DNA of 64,000 bases from Treponema sp. UBA4873 (lineage in GTDB: Bacteria > Spirochaetota > Spirochaetia > Treponematales > Treponemataceae). The DNA is taken from NCBI GenBank assembly GCA_002399405.1, contig DHDP01000018.1, positions 1,339 to 65,338 of the forward strand. The letters run 5' to 3'. Of this stretch, positions 34,802 through 42,596 are shown in pieces. The notes under the pieces are model-generated. The model made no database searches. It worked only from the letters and a program-made list of their open reading frames with translations, and was not told the DNA's origin. The number at the start of each line of letters is the position of its first letter. Within the stretch, counting starts at the first letter, position 1. The position numbers were made by a program, and so were the translations under genes.

Positions 34802-37294
34802 ATGACTATTTTTTCCCTTTCCGGCAATTACGAACTTACCGGCGCCGGCCGGAAATGTACGGCTGTTATTCCGGGCGACTTTCATTCCGCACTGCTCAAC
34901 GCAGGAATCATCCCTGATCCTTATTACGGAAAAAACGAGGCGGACGTCCAGTGGGTCGGTCAAACCGACTGGATTATCCGCCGAAGTTTTCAGTTCAAAA
35001 AAGAGAATTCCGTACGAACCTATTTAGTGCTTACCTGCGCAGACACATTTTTTACGGTGTTCATCAACGGGCGGAAAGCCGGCAGCGGAAACAACATGTT
35101 CCGCAGATGGAGATTCGACGTCACGAAGATTCTTTCGGACGGTACGAATACGCTCGAAATCAGGTTCGATTCTGCGGTAAAAAAGGCCGCTTCCGAAGCG
35201 AAAAGACTGCCGTATCCCGTTCCGTTTACAGCGTATCCTGTTTCGTCTCCTCACTGCAATCTTCTCCGCAAGCCGCAGTGTCACGGAGGATGGGACTGGG
35301 GCCCGTGTCTTATGGTTTCGGGAATTTACGGAGACATCCGGCTTGAATCCGTCGCGGACGGCTTGATAGACAGCGTCACCGTCCGTTACGAACAAAGCGG
35401 GAAAAACTGGACGGCCGTCGTCAGCGCCGGATATTTTTCACTGCATGGCGGTACGGGAAATTTCTGTTTCAAGGTGACCGACGGAGAACGGATTCTCGCG
35501 GAAGAAAAAAAGGAATTCGCGCTTGAAAAAGGCATGAATACGCTCTCATCCTCTCTTGTTGTGAAAAATCCGGAACTCTGGCTTACATCGGATGAACTTG
35601 CGGAACTCGACAGAAAAGAGAACAAACTCTACGGGCTTACCGTCGCATCGGAAGACGGCGATTATGAAGTGACGAAAAAAATCGCCTTCCGTTCAATAGA
35701 TGTCGATACGAAGAACGGTGCGCTCTGTTTTCACGTCAACGGACGTGCCGTTTTTGCAAAGGGTGCAAACTGGATTCCTTCGGATGCGCTTCCTTCCCGC
35801 CAGACGGACGGAAAAATTACGGAGCTTCTCTCGGCGGCCGTGCAGGCGCACATGAATATGATACGTATATGGGGAGGCGGTCAGTTCGAAAGCGACTGTT
35901 TCTACGACTGCTGCGACAGATTCGGACTGCTTATCTGGCACGACTTTATGTTCGCATGTGCGGCGTATCCGGCGACCGACGAATTCCTCGCAAGCGTGTC
36001 GGCGGAGCTTGCATATCAGATTCCGCGTCTGCAGACGCATCCGTCGATTGCACTGTGGTGCGGCAACAACGAGAATATCGGCGCGCTCACGTGGTTCCCC
36101 GAAACAAAGGCAAACCGCGACCGCTATCTCATAGATTACGACAGACTGTATCACGGTGTGGTGGAAAAGGCGGTGCGGGCGTACGATCCCGACAGGATGT
36201 GGTGGCCGTCGTCGCCGTGCGCCGGTCCCGGCAAAGATATGTTTAACGACAACTGGCACAGCAGTAATTCGGGAGACATGCATTTCTGGAGCGTCTGGCA
36301 CGAAAAAAAAAGCTTCAGCGAATATCTTACAGTCCGGCCGCGTTTTGTCTCCGAATTCGGGTACGAGGCGTTTCCTTCCGTAGAAGAAATAAAGACGTAC
36401 GCGGACGAAGATCAGATGAACCTCACAAGTCCGGTAATGGAATATCATCAGCGTTCCGTCGGCGGCAATTCCGTTATCCTCGAAAGTTTTTCCCGTTATT
36501 TCAGATTTCCGGAAGGATTCGCAAACATGGTTTATTTGAGCCAGGTACAGCAGGCGCTTGCAATAAAGACCGCCGTCACGTACTGGCGTTCGCTGCGTCC
36601 GCACTGTTCCGGCGCTATTTACTGGCAGCTCAACGACGTGTGGCCCGACGCCTCGTGGTCGAGCGTTGAGTATTCCGGCAAATGGAAACTGCTTCACTAT
36701 GCGGTAAAAGAAGCGTTTGCGCCTGTTTCCGTAACAGTGTATGAAAAAGACGGCGCATACAAAGTTTTCGTCATGAACGACACGTCGAAAATTCTCGATG
36801 CGGTCGTGAAACTTCATTTTCTGGGATTCGACGGAAAGCCCGTACAGAAAGCGGAATCCGTGCGTGTATCTGCCGGAGCGGACAAAGCGGTAAGAATCCG
36901 TGAATTTAAGGCGGATGGATTTTCCTGTCCGGTTTCCGATTGTTTCATTTACGCAGAACTTACCGCATCGTCGAAGGACGGGAAAAAATATGCGGCGGAC
37001 GACACCTTCTTTCCGGCGCTGTACAAACAGTGCGCCCTGCGCAAAGCGAAAATCACGGTCGGGACATCGCACGAAAATCCCGGTGTCTGCAGCGTGCAGC
37101 TTGCATCGGACGTACCGGCGTTTTTTGTCTCGCTCGACACCGACGGGCTGCCCGGTACATTCAGCCGGAACATGTTCACGCTGCTGCCCGGAGCGCCCGT
37201 TACGGTGACCTTTACGGCAAAGAGCGGCGACGTTTCCGCAGAGCGGCTTAAGCAGGCACTCACAGTAACGACACTGCGCGATACATATAAATAA
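34802..37294 (+). CDS. Beta-mannosidase, glycoside hydrolase family 2
   Basis: Retaining exo-beta-mannosidase that would release mannose from beta-mannosides and trimmed N-glycans. There is no signal peptide, so it is cytoplasmic and acts on imported oligosaccharides. GH2 order: jelly-roll sugar-binding domain (residues of about 5-190), immunoglobulin-like domain to about 300, then the TIM barrel. The acid/base Glu lies in ALWCGNNEN (about residue 423) and the nucleophile Glu in VSEFGYEAFPS (about 517). The substrate-loop NDVWPDASWSS is typical of beta-mannosidases. 830 aa, normal length. No transporter is adjacent, and its 3' end abuts palindromic element C. Confidence 0.9.
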   Translation: MTIFSLSGNYELTGAGRKCTAVIPGDFHSALLNAGIIPDPYYGKNEADVQWVGQTDWIIRRSFQFKKENSVRTYLVLTCADTFFTVFINGRKAGSGNNMFRRWRFDVTKILSDGTNTLEIRFDSAVKKAASEAKRLPYPVPFTAYPVSSPHCNLLRKPQCHGGWDWGPCLMVSGIYGDIRLESVADGLIDSVTVRYEQSGKNWTAVVSAGYFSLHGGTGNFCFKVTDGERILAEEKKEFALEKGMNTLSSSLVVKNPELWLTSDELAELDRKENKLYGLTVASEDGDYEVTKKIAFRSIDVDTKNGALCFHVNGRAVFAKGANWIPSDALPSRQTDGKITELLSAAVQAHMNMIRIWGGGQFESDCFYDCCDRFGLLIWHDFMFACAAYPATDEFLASVSAELAYQIPRLQTHPSIALWCGNNENIGALTWFPETKANRDRYLIDYDRLYHGVVEKAVRAYDPDRMWWPSSPCAGPGKDMFNDNWHSSNSGDMHFWSVWHEKKSFSEYLTVRPRFVSEFGYEAFPSVEEIKTYADEDQMNLTSPVMEYHQRSVGGNSVILESFSRYFRFPEGFANMVYLSQVQQALAIKTAVTYWRSLRPHCSGAIYWQLNDVWPDASWSSVEYSGKWKLLHYAVKEAFAPVSVTVYEKDGAYKVFVMNDTSKILDAVVKLHFLGFDGKPVQKAESVRVSAGADKAVRIREFKADGFSCPVSDCFIYAELTASSKDGKKYAADDTFFPALYKQCALRKAKITVGTSHENPGVCSVQLASDVPAFFVSLDTDGLPGTFSRNMFTLLPGAPVTVTFTAKSGDVSAERLKQALTVTTLRDTYK

Positions 37295-37299
37295 GCGTA

Positions 37300-37543
37300 C
37301 GGTAATTATACACTGAGTCTCCCTGTTTTTAAAAACGGTTTGCTTAAGTCACCTCATACAGAAAAGCAGTCCGTTTACGCGAAAAAAAATCCCGCAGGTT
37401 CCGGCTCGCCGGAATAGGACGAATTGCAGCGAAGCTCCCCGCGCAGAGTCACCAGCGGAATTTTTTTCGCTCCGCTCCCTGCTTTTCTGTATACGTTGAA
37501 TAAAAGCTATTTTTGTAAGACGCTGCGTCTGAAATATTTACCG
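37300..37543. repeat. Palindromic MITE-like element, copy C
   Basis: Left end CGGTAATTATACAC (37300-37313), right end AATATTTACCG (37533-37543); the ends match each other imperfectly. The internal block TCACCTCATACAGAAAA is shared with copy E, and the hairpin arms GCGAAAAAAAATCC and GGAATTTTTTTCGC pair. It starts 6 nt after the beta-mannosidase stop codon. Confidence 0.7.
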
Positions 37544-37577
37544 GCGTTTACAGGCACACTTTACGTCTCATATTATG

Positions 37578-37708
37578 CAGCAGGAGAGCTTTACATTGTG
37601 CTGGAGGATAGTCTCACATCGTGTTACAGGAGAGCCTTACATCGTGCTGCAGGAGAGCCTTACATCGTGTTACAGGAGAGCCTTACATCGTGTTACAGAA
37701 CAGTCTTT
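37578..37708 (+). repeat. 23-bp tandem repeat, five units plus a partial
   Basis: Units at 37578-37600, 37601-37623, 37624-37646, 37647-37669 and 37670-37692, then a decayed partial copy. The last three are TTACAGGAGAGCCTTACATC-type and alternate only at the first bases (TTACAG or CTGCAG). The period is not a multiple of three and no gene spans it, so it is a noncoding minisatellite. There are no spacers, so it is not a CRISPR array. Confidence 0.85.
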
Positions 37709-37843
37709 CCCGCTGTATGAAGCTGCCGCCCTCTATACCGCTGAAGGAAAAGCACTTTTCTACACAGGATGGCTAAACAAACTGTTTTCGAAAACTTGAA
37801 AACAGTTTATACATTTTGATGTACTTTTTCGCTTTATAAACGG
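37709..37843. other. Intergenic stretch without recognised features
   Basis: Between the tandem repeat and element D there is AT-rich sequence. A short inverted repeat, AAACTGTTTTCGAAAAC with its complement around GTTTTCGAAAACTTGAAAACAGTTT at 37779-37807, is the only structure I see. There are no promoters or open frames of interest. It lies between convergent genes. Confidence 0.4.
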
Positions 37844-38065
37844 CGGCAATTATTTCAGACATACTGATTTACAGAGATGCCTGTTCGTTCCAGCATATAC
37901 AGAAAGACATGGAGCGTAGCAGAAAATAATCCGCGTACGACTCTCGCCTATTCCGGCGAGCCGGAGTACGCGGATTATTTTCTGCGTAAGCGGAATGTCT
38001 TTCTATACAAGGTAACTTAAGTAGAGTTTTTTTTGGAAATCAGGGTATTCCGCGTATAATTGCCG
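37844..38065. repeat. Palindromic MITE-like element, copy D (inverted)
   Basis: Perfect 10-bp ends CGGCAATTAT (37844-37853) and ATAATTGCCG (38056-38065), oriented opposite to the other copies. The hairpin arms pair GCAGAAAATAATCCGCGTAC with its complement around a CGCCTATTCCGGCG loop. The right end is 4 nt from the stop codon of the minus-strand TPR gene. Confidence 0.75.
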
Positions 38066-38069
38066 TACG

Positions 38070-39224
38070 TCAGGACTGTTTTTCCAGTTCTTCCAGCTCT
38101 GCTTTTGCTATTTTGTCGTCGGGATCATAGGCGAGAACAGACGTAAAGTACTTTTGTGCCTCTTCGGGGTTACCTTCTTTGAGCGCGAGAAATCCGAGAT
38201 TCGACATAATCTTCGTGCTGTCAGGTTCAAGCGCAAGTGCGTTTTCGAGGCATTTTTTTGCTTCCTTGAAGTTTTTTTCCTCCATAAAGCAGATGGCAAG
38301 TTCATTGTACGTATCGGGATTACGGTCTCCGCCCTGACAGTTGAGTGCCTCAAGGAACGCCTGTTTCGCGTCCTCGTACCGTTCGAGCCTGCGGAGTCCC
38401 CAGCCGAGCATGAACCATGCGTTCCATACGTGCGGATTCACCTGAATGAATTTTTTGATTTCTTCGAGTCCCTTTTCTTCCTGTCCGGACGAAATGTACT
38501 CGTATGCGGTTTTGAACCGCTCGTCATCCATATTCTGACTCTTGATATTGTCGAGAATTTCCTGCGACCGTTCCTTCTTGTAGATGCCGTTTTCTCCCAA
38601 CTCCTCGTCCTTCATGTCGCAGGTGAGCGCAAGGTACGTTTCAAAGCTGTCCTTCGCGTCGCGGAAGTTATGCTGCTTGAGATAGAAAAATCCCGCATTG
38701 AAAAATGCGTCGGGAATCGCGGGTTCGGCGTCCATTGCCTGCCGGTAGTATTCAAGCGCGTCGTGGTCGTACGCATCCGCGTCGTCGTTAAGGCCCGATC
38801 GTCGGTACGAGTTCGCCCGCTCGTCGAAAAAAAGCGCCGTGTTGAGAATGGTAACCGTATCGTCCGGGTCAAGACCGCGGAGCGCGGCGAATATCTCTTC
38901 TGCTATTTCATAGTCTTCGTTTTTCGCCTTCAGTATGGCGGCTTCCGAAAGTTCCTTCTTGATTTCGGGACGGGCTTCCTTGAGAATCGAACGGTAATAT
39001 CCTGTATGCCCGTTCTGCGGATCATATGCCAGGACGGTGAGAATGCCGGCGAGAATCTGTTCCTGAGTCAGCTCCTCAGGATTAAAGGAACCCGGTGCGT
39101 CCCTGTCTTTTTTCTGCACGGGAAGCGGAATTGTCGGATCAATATGCATGGCGCTGCGCGACAGCTGAAAATTTTCCGGCAGCTGAATATAATAAATAGT
39201 ATCGAGTGGGCTTGATGGGTTCAT
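38070..39224 (-). CDS. Tetratricopeptide repeat protein
   Basis: Cytoplasmic scaffold-type protein of 384 aa with no signal peptide. TPR units are visible as helix pairs carrying the W/L-G-A/P pattern: AYDHDALEYYRQAMDAEPAIPDAFFNAGFFYLKQHNFRDAKDSFETYL, HVWNAWFMLGWGLRRLERYEDAKQAFLEAL, YNELAICFMEEKNFKEAKKCLENALALEPD and IMSNLGFLALKEGNPEEAQKYFTSVLAYDPDD. I count about six. Such proteins mediate protein-protein contacts; the partner is not identifiable. It lies 9 nt behind the PilZ gene, so both are probably expressed together, and it ends at palindromic element D. Confidence 0.88.
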   Translation of the reverse strand: MNPSSPLDTIYYIQLPENFQLSRSAMHIDPTIPLPVQKKDRDAPGSFNPEELTQEQILAGILTVLAYDPQNGHTGYYRSILKEARPEIKKELSEAAILKAKNEDYEIAEEIFAALRGLDPDDTVTILNTALFFDERANSYRRSGLNDDADAYDHDALEYYRQAMDAEPAIPDAFFNAGFFYLKQHNFRDAKDSFETYLALTCDMKDEELGENGIYKKERSQEILDNIKSQNMDDERFKTAYEYISSGQEEKGLEEIKKFIQVNPHVWNAWFMLGWGLRRLERYEDAKQAFLEALNCQGGDRNPDTYNELAICFMEEKNFKEAKKCLENALALEPDSTKIMSNLGFLALKEGNPEEAQKYFTSVLAYDPDDKIAKAELEELEKQS

Positions 39225-39233
39225 TGCGTTTCC

Positions 39234-40301
39234 TTATTGGGGTGAGGTTTTCTCTCCGGTACGCTGCGTCTGAGCAGGCTGAACGGCTGCTTCCTTTTTT
39301 TGTGCGTCGCGGGCCGGTGCCGTATTCCTGTTGTCCGTTTTTATCGCATCTTCCGTCTTTTTTTCCGCCTGTTTCTGACTGCCGTTCTTCATATTTCCTG
39401 CTGATGCGGGCGCTGCGGCTGTTGTACCTTTCGCCGCTGCCGCCTGAGTTCCGGCTGTCTGCGCCGCGATTTCCTCTTTCCTTGCCTGAGCTTCGAGAAA
39501 ACTCTTTCTGTTCATCGTGACGTAATTATTGATATGAATTTTGTACGACAGAGGCACCTGATTTTCATCGAATTTGATGCTTGCCGCGACGATATCCTGC
39601 CGGCCTTCAATCAGGTCCGCGCTTACAATAGTACCCTTTATGTCGATCGTTTCAATCGGATCGCTGAACTGAAAGCGGATCACAGCTTCCTTATCCTGTA
39701 TGAATTTCGACAAACCGAGCAGAATGACTTTTGCACCGGAAAACGACAGATCGCGGAGAATACAGCGCCGCGGTACGTTCTGAATATATATGATTGATTC
39801 TTCCCGGTCTATATTAAGCTTGTGCTTTGAGTCTTCGTTTATAACAATGCGTTCTTCCCGGCGCTGAACGGAGTTGATATTCGCCTCGATGAGCGTACCG
39901 AGCTTGAGAATCAGATCGTCGGGCGGCCGCTGCGTATACGTAAGCGTAATAATTGCAAGTTCCTGCGAATTCATATACGGCGTTACTTCCGACACTTTTC
40001 CGGCGATGAAAAAACTCAGCGGTTCATTATCCGGTTCTATAAAACAAAAGCGGAGACTGGCCGGCGGAGCATCTTTTTTGGTGATTTGAGCAAACGCACC
40101 GCCTTTCGTTCCCAGAATGATTTTTGCCATCTGGAACGACGTCGAGTTGATGATGCACGGCCACTGGGCTCCGTTGCATTTTATGTATATTTGGCGCGGA
40201 TCTATACGAAGTGACCGCAGTATATCCTTTGAAAATATGATTTCTTTGTCACGGTAGAAATCATAATAGTTGCTGATCTGCTGGTTGGTAGCAATTCCCA
40301 T
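39234..40301 (-). CDS. PilZ-domain protein with Ala/Gln-rich tail
   Basis: Probable c-di-GMP effector of 355 aa. An N-terminal domain (residues of about 10-145, YYDFYRDKEIIFSKDILRS) precedes a PilZ domain. Its Arg motif is RREER (about residue 153) and its second motif DLSFSGAKV (about 184). The last 85 residues are a low-complexity Ala/Thr/Gln/Lys tail that is probably disordered. The promoter layout indicates a leaderless mRNA. It is transcribed with the TPR gene, suggesting that c-di-GMP binding is relayed through a protein scaffold. Confidence 0.75.
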   Translation of the reverse strand: MGIATNQQISNYYDFYRDKEIIFSKDILRSLRIDPRQIYIKCNGAQWPCIINSTSFQMAKIILGTKGGAFAQITKKDAPPASLRFCFIEPDNEPLSFFIAGKVSEVTPYMNSQELAIITLTYTQRPPDDLILKLGTLIEANINSVQRREERIVINEDSKHKLNIDREESIIYIQNVPRRCILRDLSFSGAKVILLGLSKFIQDKEAVIRFQFSDPIETIDIKGTIVSADLIEGRQDIVAASIKFDENQVPLSYKIHINNYVTMNRKSFLEAQARKEEIAAQTAGTQAAAAKGTTAAAPASAGNMKNGSQKQAEKKTEDAIKTDNRNTAPARDAQKKEAAVQPAQTQRTGEKTSPQ

Positions 40302-40308
40302 ACCGTAG

Positions 40309-40337
40309 ATAATAGTTTATTAGCAGTCATTCGTCAA
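40309..40337 (-). promoter_or_regulatory. Promoter of PilZ gene, leaderless layout
   Basis: Minus strand: TTGACG (40332-40337), 17-nt spacer, TATTAT (40309-40314), then 7 nt to the ATG at 40301. There is no ribosome-binding site in the CTACGGT between them. Confidence 0.65.
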
Positions 40338-40362
40338 TGTTTGTGAACAAGGTATTATAGAA

Positions 40363-40397
40363 GAAAAAAAGCCCCGGAACGAATAGTTTCCGGGGTT
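40363..40397 (-). terminator. Terminator of rpsU
   Basis: Minus-strand hairpin CCCCGGAA/TTCCGGGG followed on that strand by GGC and a run of seven T. It lies 20 nt past the rpsU stop codon and just upstream of the PilZ promoter, separating the two units. Confidence 0.8.
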
Positions 40398-40416
40398 TGA
40401 ACGCTTTCGGAACAAA

Positions 40417-40629
40417 TCAGTATGCTGATTTCGTTTCGTGATGCTGATGAGTTTTTTTCATCAGTTTGCGCTGAAGTGTCTTGTTTTTGCGGTTCAGGAT
40501 AGTGGACGGCTTTTCATAATATTCGCGCTTCTTGAATTCGCGGATAATACCTTCTTTTTCAACCATTCTCTTGAAGCGTTTAATCGCTTTTTCAAGGTTT
40601 TCTGAATCATCAACTGTAATGCTTGCCAT
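40417..40629 (-). CDS. rpsU: 30S ribosomal protein S21
   Basis: Ribosomal protein bS21, 70 aa, very basic: SENLEKAIKRFKRMVEKEGIIREFKKREYYEKPS is the family core, followed by a His/Lys-rich tail. It contributes to mRNA binding near the anti-Shine-Dalgarno region of the 30S subunit. It has the strongest Shine-Dalgarno sequence in the window (AAAGGAGGTGA, 8 nt before the ATG). That contrasts with the leaderless starts of several neighbours. Confidence 0.97.
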   Translation of the reverse strand: MASITVDDSENLEKAIKRFKRMVEKEGIIREFKKREYYEKPSTILNRKNKTLQRKLMKKTHQHHETKSAY

Positions 40630-40699
40630 CGTTATTCACCTCCTTTCGCCGGAATTCCGTATGAAACCACAGCATACCATAAAAGCGGGGAGAGTAGCA

Positions 40700-40736
40700 A
40701 GCGTCAAAAAAATACATCCTGTATTTTTTTGACGCT
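40700..40736. other. Perfect 16-bp hairpin upstream of rpsU
   Basis: AGCGTCAAAAAAATAC (40700-40715), loop ATCCT, then its exact complement (40721-40736). It is followed directly by the second copy of the 62-bp repeat. The A/T-run stem resembles hairpins at 3315-3346 and 56367-56400. Confidence 0.6.
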
Positions 40737-40737
40737 G

Positions 40738-40803
40738 CAAATGCTTTTCGGGTCGGTACTTGGAGCGGAACGCATTTGCGTCGGGGGCGCGCGTCTGTGC
40801 GCT
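40738..40803. repeat. 62-bp dispersed repeat, second copy
   Basis: Same orientation and layout as 3118-3182: ATGCTTTT at the left, GCGGAACGCATTTGCGTC in the middle, CGCGC towards the right. It lies 3' of the XRE-cupin regulator gene. Confidence 0.6.
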
Positions 40804-40828
40804 TACATGCAGTTCATCAGTGCGATTG

Positions 40829-41437
40829 CTATTGGTTGAATCTCTGCGGAGGAGTCACTATCCAGATGGCTTCTACGAGGTCTTTGGAGTTGTTTTCCAG
40901 CGTGTGCGGAGTGCCGGCGGGGAAGGAGACGCTGTCGCCGACGTTCAGTATATATTCCTTCTTTTCGTACTTGAGCAGAGCGGTTCCCTTTGTTATGATG
41001 CCGAGTTCCCGCCCGATATGGCCGTATGAGCCGCGGTGCGTATGTGATCCCGCAGGAATTTTTATGACGTATGCTTCAAAGGAATTTTCCTTTTCGGATT
41101 CGTCGGGCTTCGCGAGCTCTTCGTAGATTACGTCGTCCTCTGCGAGGGTGCGGCGTTCGTCCGCACGGATAATCTGGACGGGACGTTCGCGGCGGTATTC
41201 CTCGAACAGAAATTCCAGGTTGATGTCGAGCGCGTCCGCGAGTGCGAGCAGTGTGTCTATGGCGGGAGAAACACGGTTGCGTTCTATCTGCGAGACAAGG
41301 CTTTCGCTGACACCCGCTTTGTCCGCTACGATTTTAAGAGTGAGACCTTTATGTTCACGCACCATGCGGAGTTTTTCACCGAAATGATACGGCACACGTT
41401 TTTCTTTTTTATCTTCAGGATTTTGCGAATGTGTCAT
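40829..41437 (-). CDS. XRE-family regulator with C-terminal cupin domain
   Basis: DNA-binding regulator of 202 aa. The helix-turn-helix spans residues of about 15-75 (LRMVREHKGLTLKIVADKAGVSESLVSQIERNRVSPAIDTL). A double-stranded beta-helix cupin is at about 120-195, with IPAGSHTHRGSYGHIGRELGIITKG supplying metal- or ligand-binding His residues and FPAGTPHTLEN. Proteins of this MerR-unrelated HTH-cupin type usually sense a small metabolite. GGAGAAACAAGACA precedes the ATG. The gene overlaps the 3' end of the upstream gene by 23 nt. Its target is not evident. Confidence 0.87.
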   Translation of the reverse strand: MTHSQNPEDKKEKRVPYHFGEKLRMVREHKGLTLKIVADKAGVSESLVSQIERNRVSPAIDTLLALADALDINLEFLFEEYRRERPVQIIRADERRTLAEDDVIYEELAKPDESEKENSFEAYVIKIPAGSHTHRGSYGHIGRELGIITKGTALLKYEKKEYILNVGDSVSFPAGTPHTLENNSKDLVEAIWIVTPPQRFNQ

Positions 41438-42518
41438 TGTCTTGTTTCTCCTTATTCTGTTCTGTTACGTATTGGATGAAGTAATCCTCCAATGTTTTAT
41501 GAGGACCAGGCAGTTTCATGCGTTCCCGTGCACGCGCATTGTCGCGCCGGACTGTATACTGCGAGTAAAAATCCCTGTAGTCGAGACCTGCATCGGCTTT
41601 TACATGCTCGCCGAGAAAATTCGACACTTCGTCGCGCCCGATTGCCGGAATGCCTTTCGTTTTGAGTATGGAACGCAGCTCCCTGATCTGTTCGAAAGAA
41701 ATGCCGAACAGAAATTCCTCCATTGCCTGCGAAACACCGTTGTCGCCGAGTTTTTGTTTAATGAACTGAATCCACTGCTCGTCCATCTGAATCGAGATAA
41801 GAAGCAGCTCGCTTGTTCCCATCATCGTACCGAACGCAGGCGCGAGTCTGCGGCGCGCTGTCCACACACTCTGCAGAACGGGAGCCACGTTTGCAATAGT
41901 CTGGTCGTTGCGGTATTCCCACAGAAGAAGCAGCGAAAGCGCCCACTGACGGCGGAACTCGATCGGCTGCGAATCGTCGCGGATAAGGTTCAGATATACG
42001 TCTTCCGCAAGCAGTGAGAACATCATGGTGACTGTTTCCATCTGGAGATCCTGCGTGAGCCAGTCGGGCGCATCGATGCGCTTGCTTTGTTTCGAGAGCG
42101 AAGAGAACGTGTGTATTTTTGCAACGAGGAAACCTTTGCCGAGAATCGCTTTTGAAGGAAGCTGGAGCGTCGTATCTCCTTCGTCCTGGTGATCGATGAG
42201 CGAGTCAATCAGCGACTGGGGCGTACGTATGCCTCCCGCAAGGTCATGGCGTTCGAGGAGCGACGGGAAGCGCGCCACCGCTGCAGCAAGATGTTCAAGG
42301 TCATCCATGCGTTCGGTGATTATGTCCACGCGTTCCGCATCAGCCTTCCGCATGCTGACAAGCAGTTCGTCGACAAGGTTTTTTTGCTTCGGTGTAAGAA
42401 TCACAATACCGCTACCTTCCTTTCCTGTCTCGTTGTCGTCATCATAGAATTGGCTGATGTCTATGGGAGTAAAATCTGTTTCCGTGGCAGAAGAATCCTT
42501 AATCACAGTATCTTTCAT
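41415..42518 (-). CDS. Hypothetical helical protein
   Basis: I do not recognise a characterised family. From the ATG at 42518 it is 367 aa, predicted cytoplasmic, and mostly alpha-helical with no transmembrane segment. Acidic N-terminal region (FYDDDNETGKEGSG), then long amphipathic helices such as LVDELLVSMRKADAERVDIITERMDDLEHLAAAVARFPSLLERH. A TTG start at 42566 is possible. However, a TATAAT box lies at 42566-42571, and a 13-codon frame beginning 6 nt after it ends in TAATG on the 42518 start. I therefore prefer 42518. It is followed by and overlaps the XRE-cupin gene, so the two probably act together. Confidence 0.65.
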   Translation of the reverse strand: MKDTVIKDSSATETDFTPIDISQFYDDDNETGKEGSGIVILTPKQKNLVDELLVSMRKADAERVDIITERMDDLEHLAAAVARFPSLLERHDLAGGIRTPQSLIDSLIDHQDEGDTTLQLPSKAILGKGFLVAKIHTFSSLSKQSKRIDAPDWLTQDLQMETVTMMFSLLAEDVYLNLIRDDSQPIEFRRQWALSLLLLWEYRNDQTIANVAPVLQSVWTARRRLAPAFGTMMGTSELLLISIQMDEQWIQFIKQKLGDNGVSQAMEEFLFGISFEQIRELRSILKTKGIPAIGRDEVSNFLGEHVKADAGLDYRDFYSQYTVRRDNARARERMKLPGPHKTLEDYFIQYVTEQNKEKQDNDTFAKS

Positions 42519-42596
42519 TATATCATATATTGAACCTTTTTCAATAATACTGTAATCATTTTTCAATTATATTGATAAAATGCCGATAATACTGAT

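Noticed and set aside
35693..37072. 459-codon open frame antisense to beta-mannosidase
   Set aside because: Complementary-strand shadow of a catalytic-domain gene with intact motifs on the plus strand.
37578..37708. CRISPR array
   Set aside because: The 23-bp units are directly adjacent with no spacers, and no cas genes are nearby.
37575..37799. Short protein across the 23-bp repeat
   Set aside because: The repeat period is not a multiple of three, so each unit shifts frame; no start signal and no family.
38154..39215. 353-codon open frame antisense to the TPR gene
   Set aside because: Shadow frame; Phe/Val/Arg-rich without domains, whereas the minus strand shows clear TPR units.
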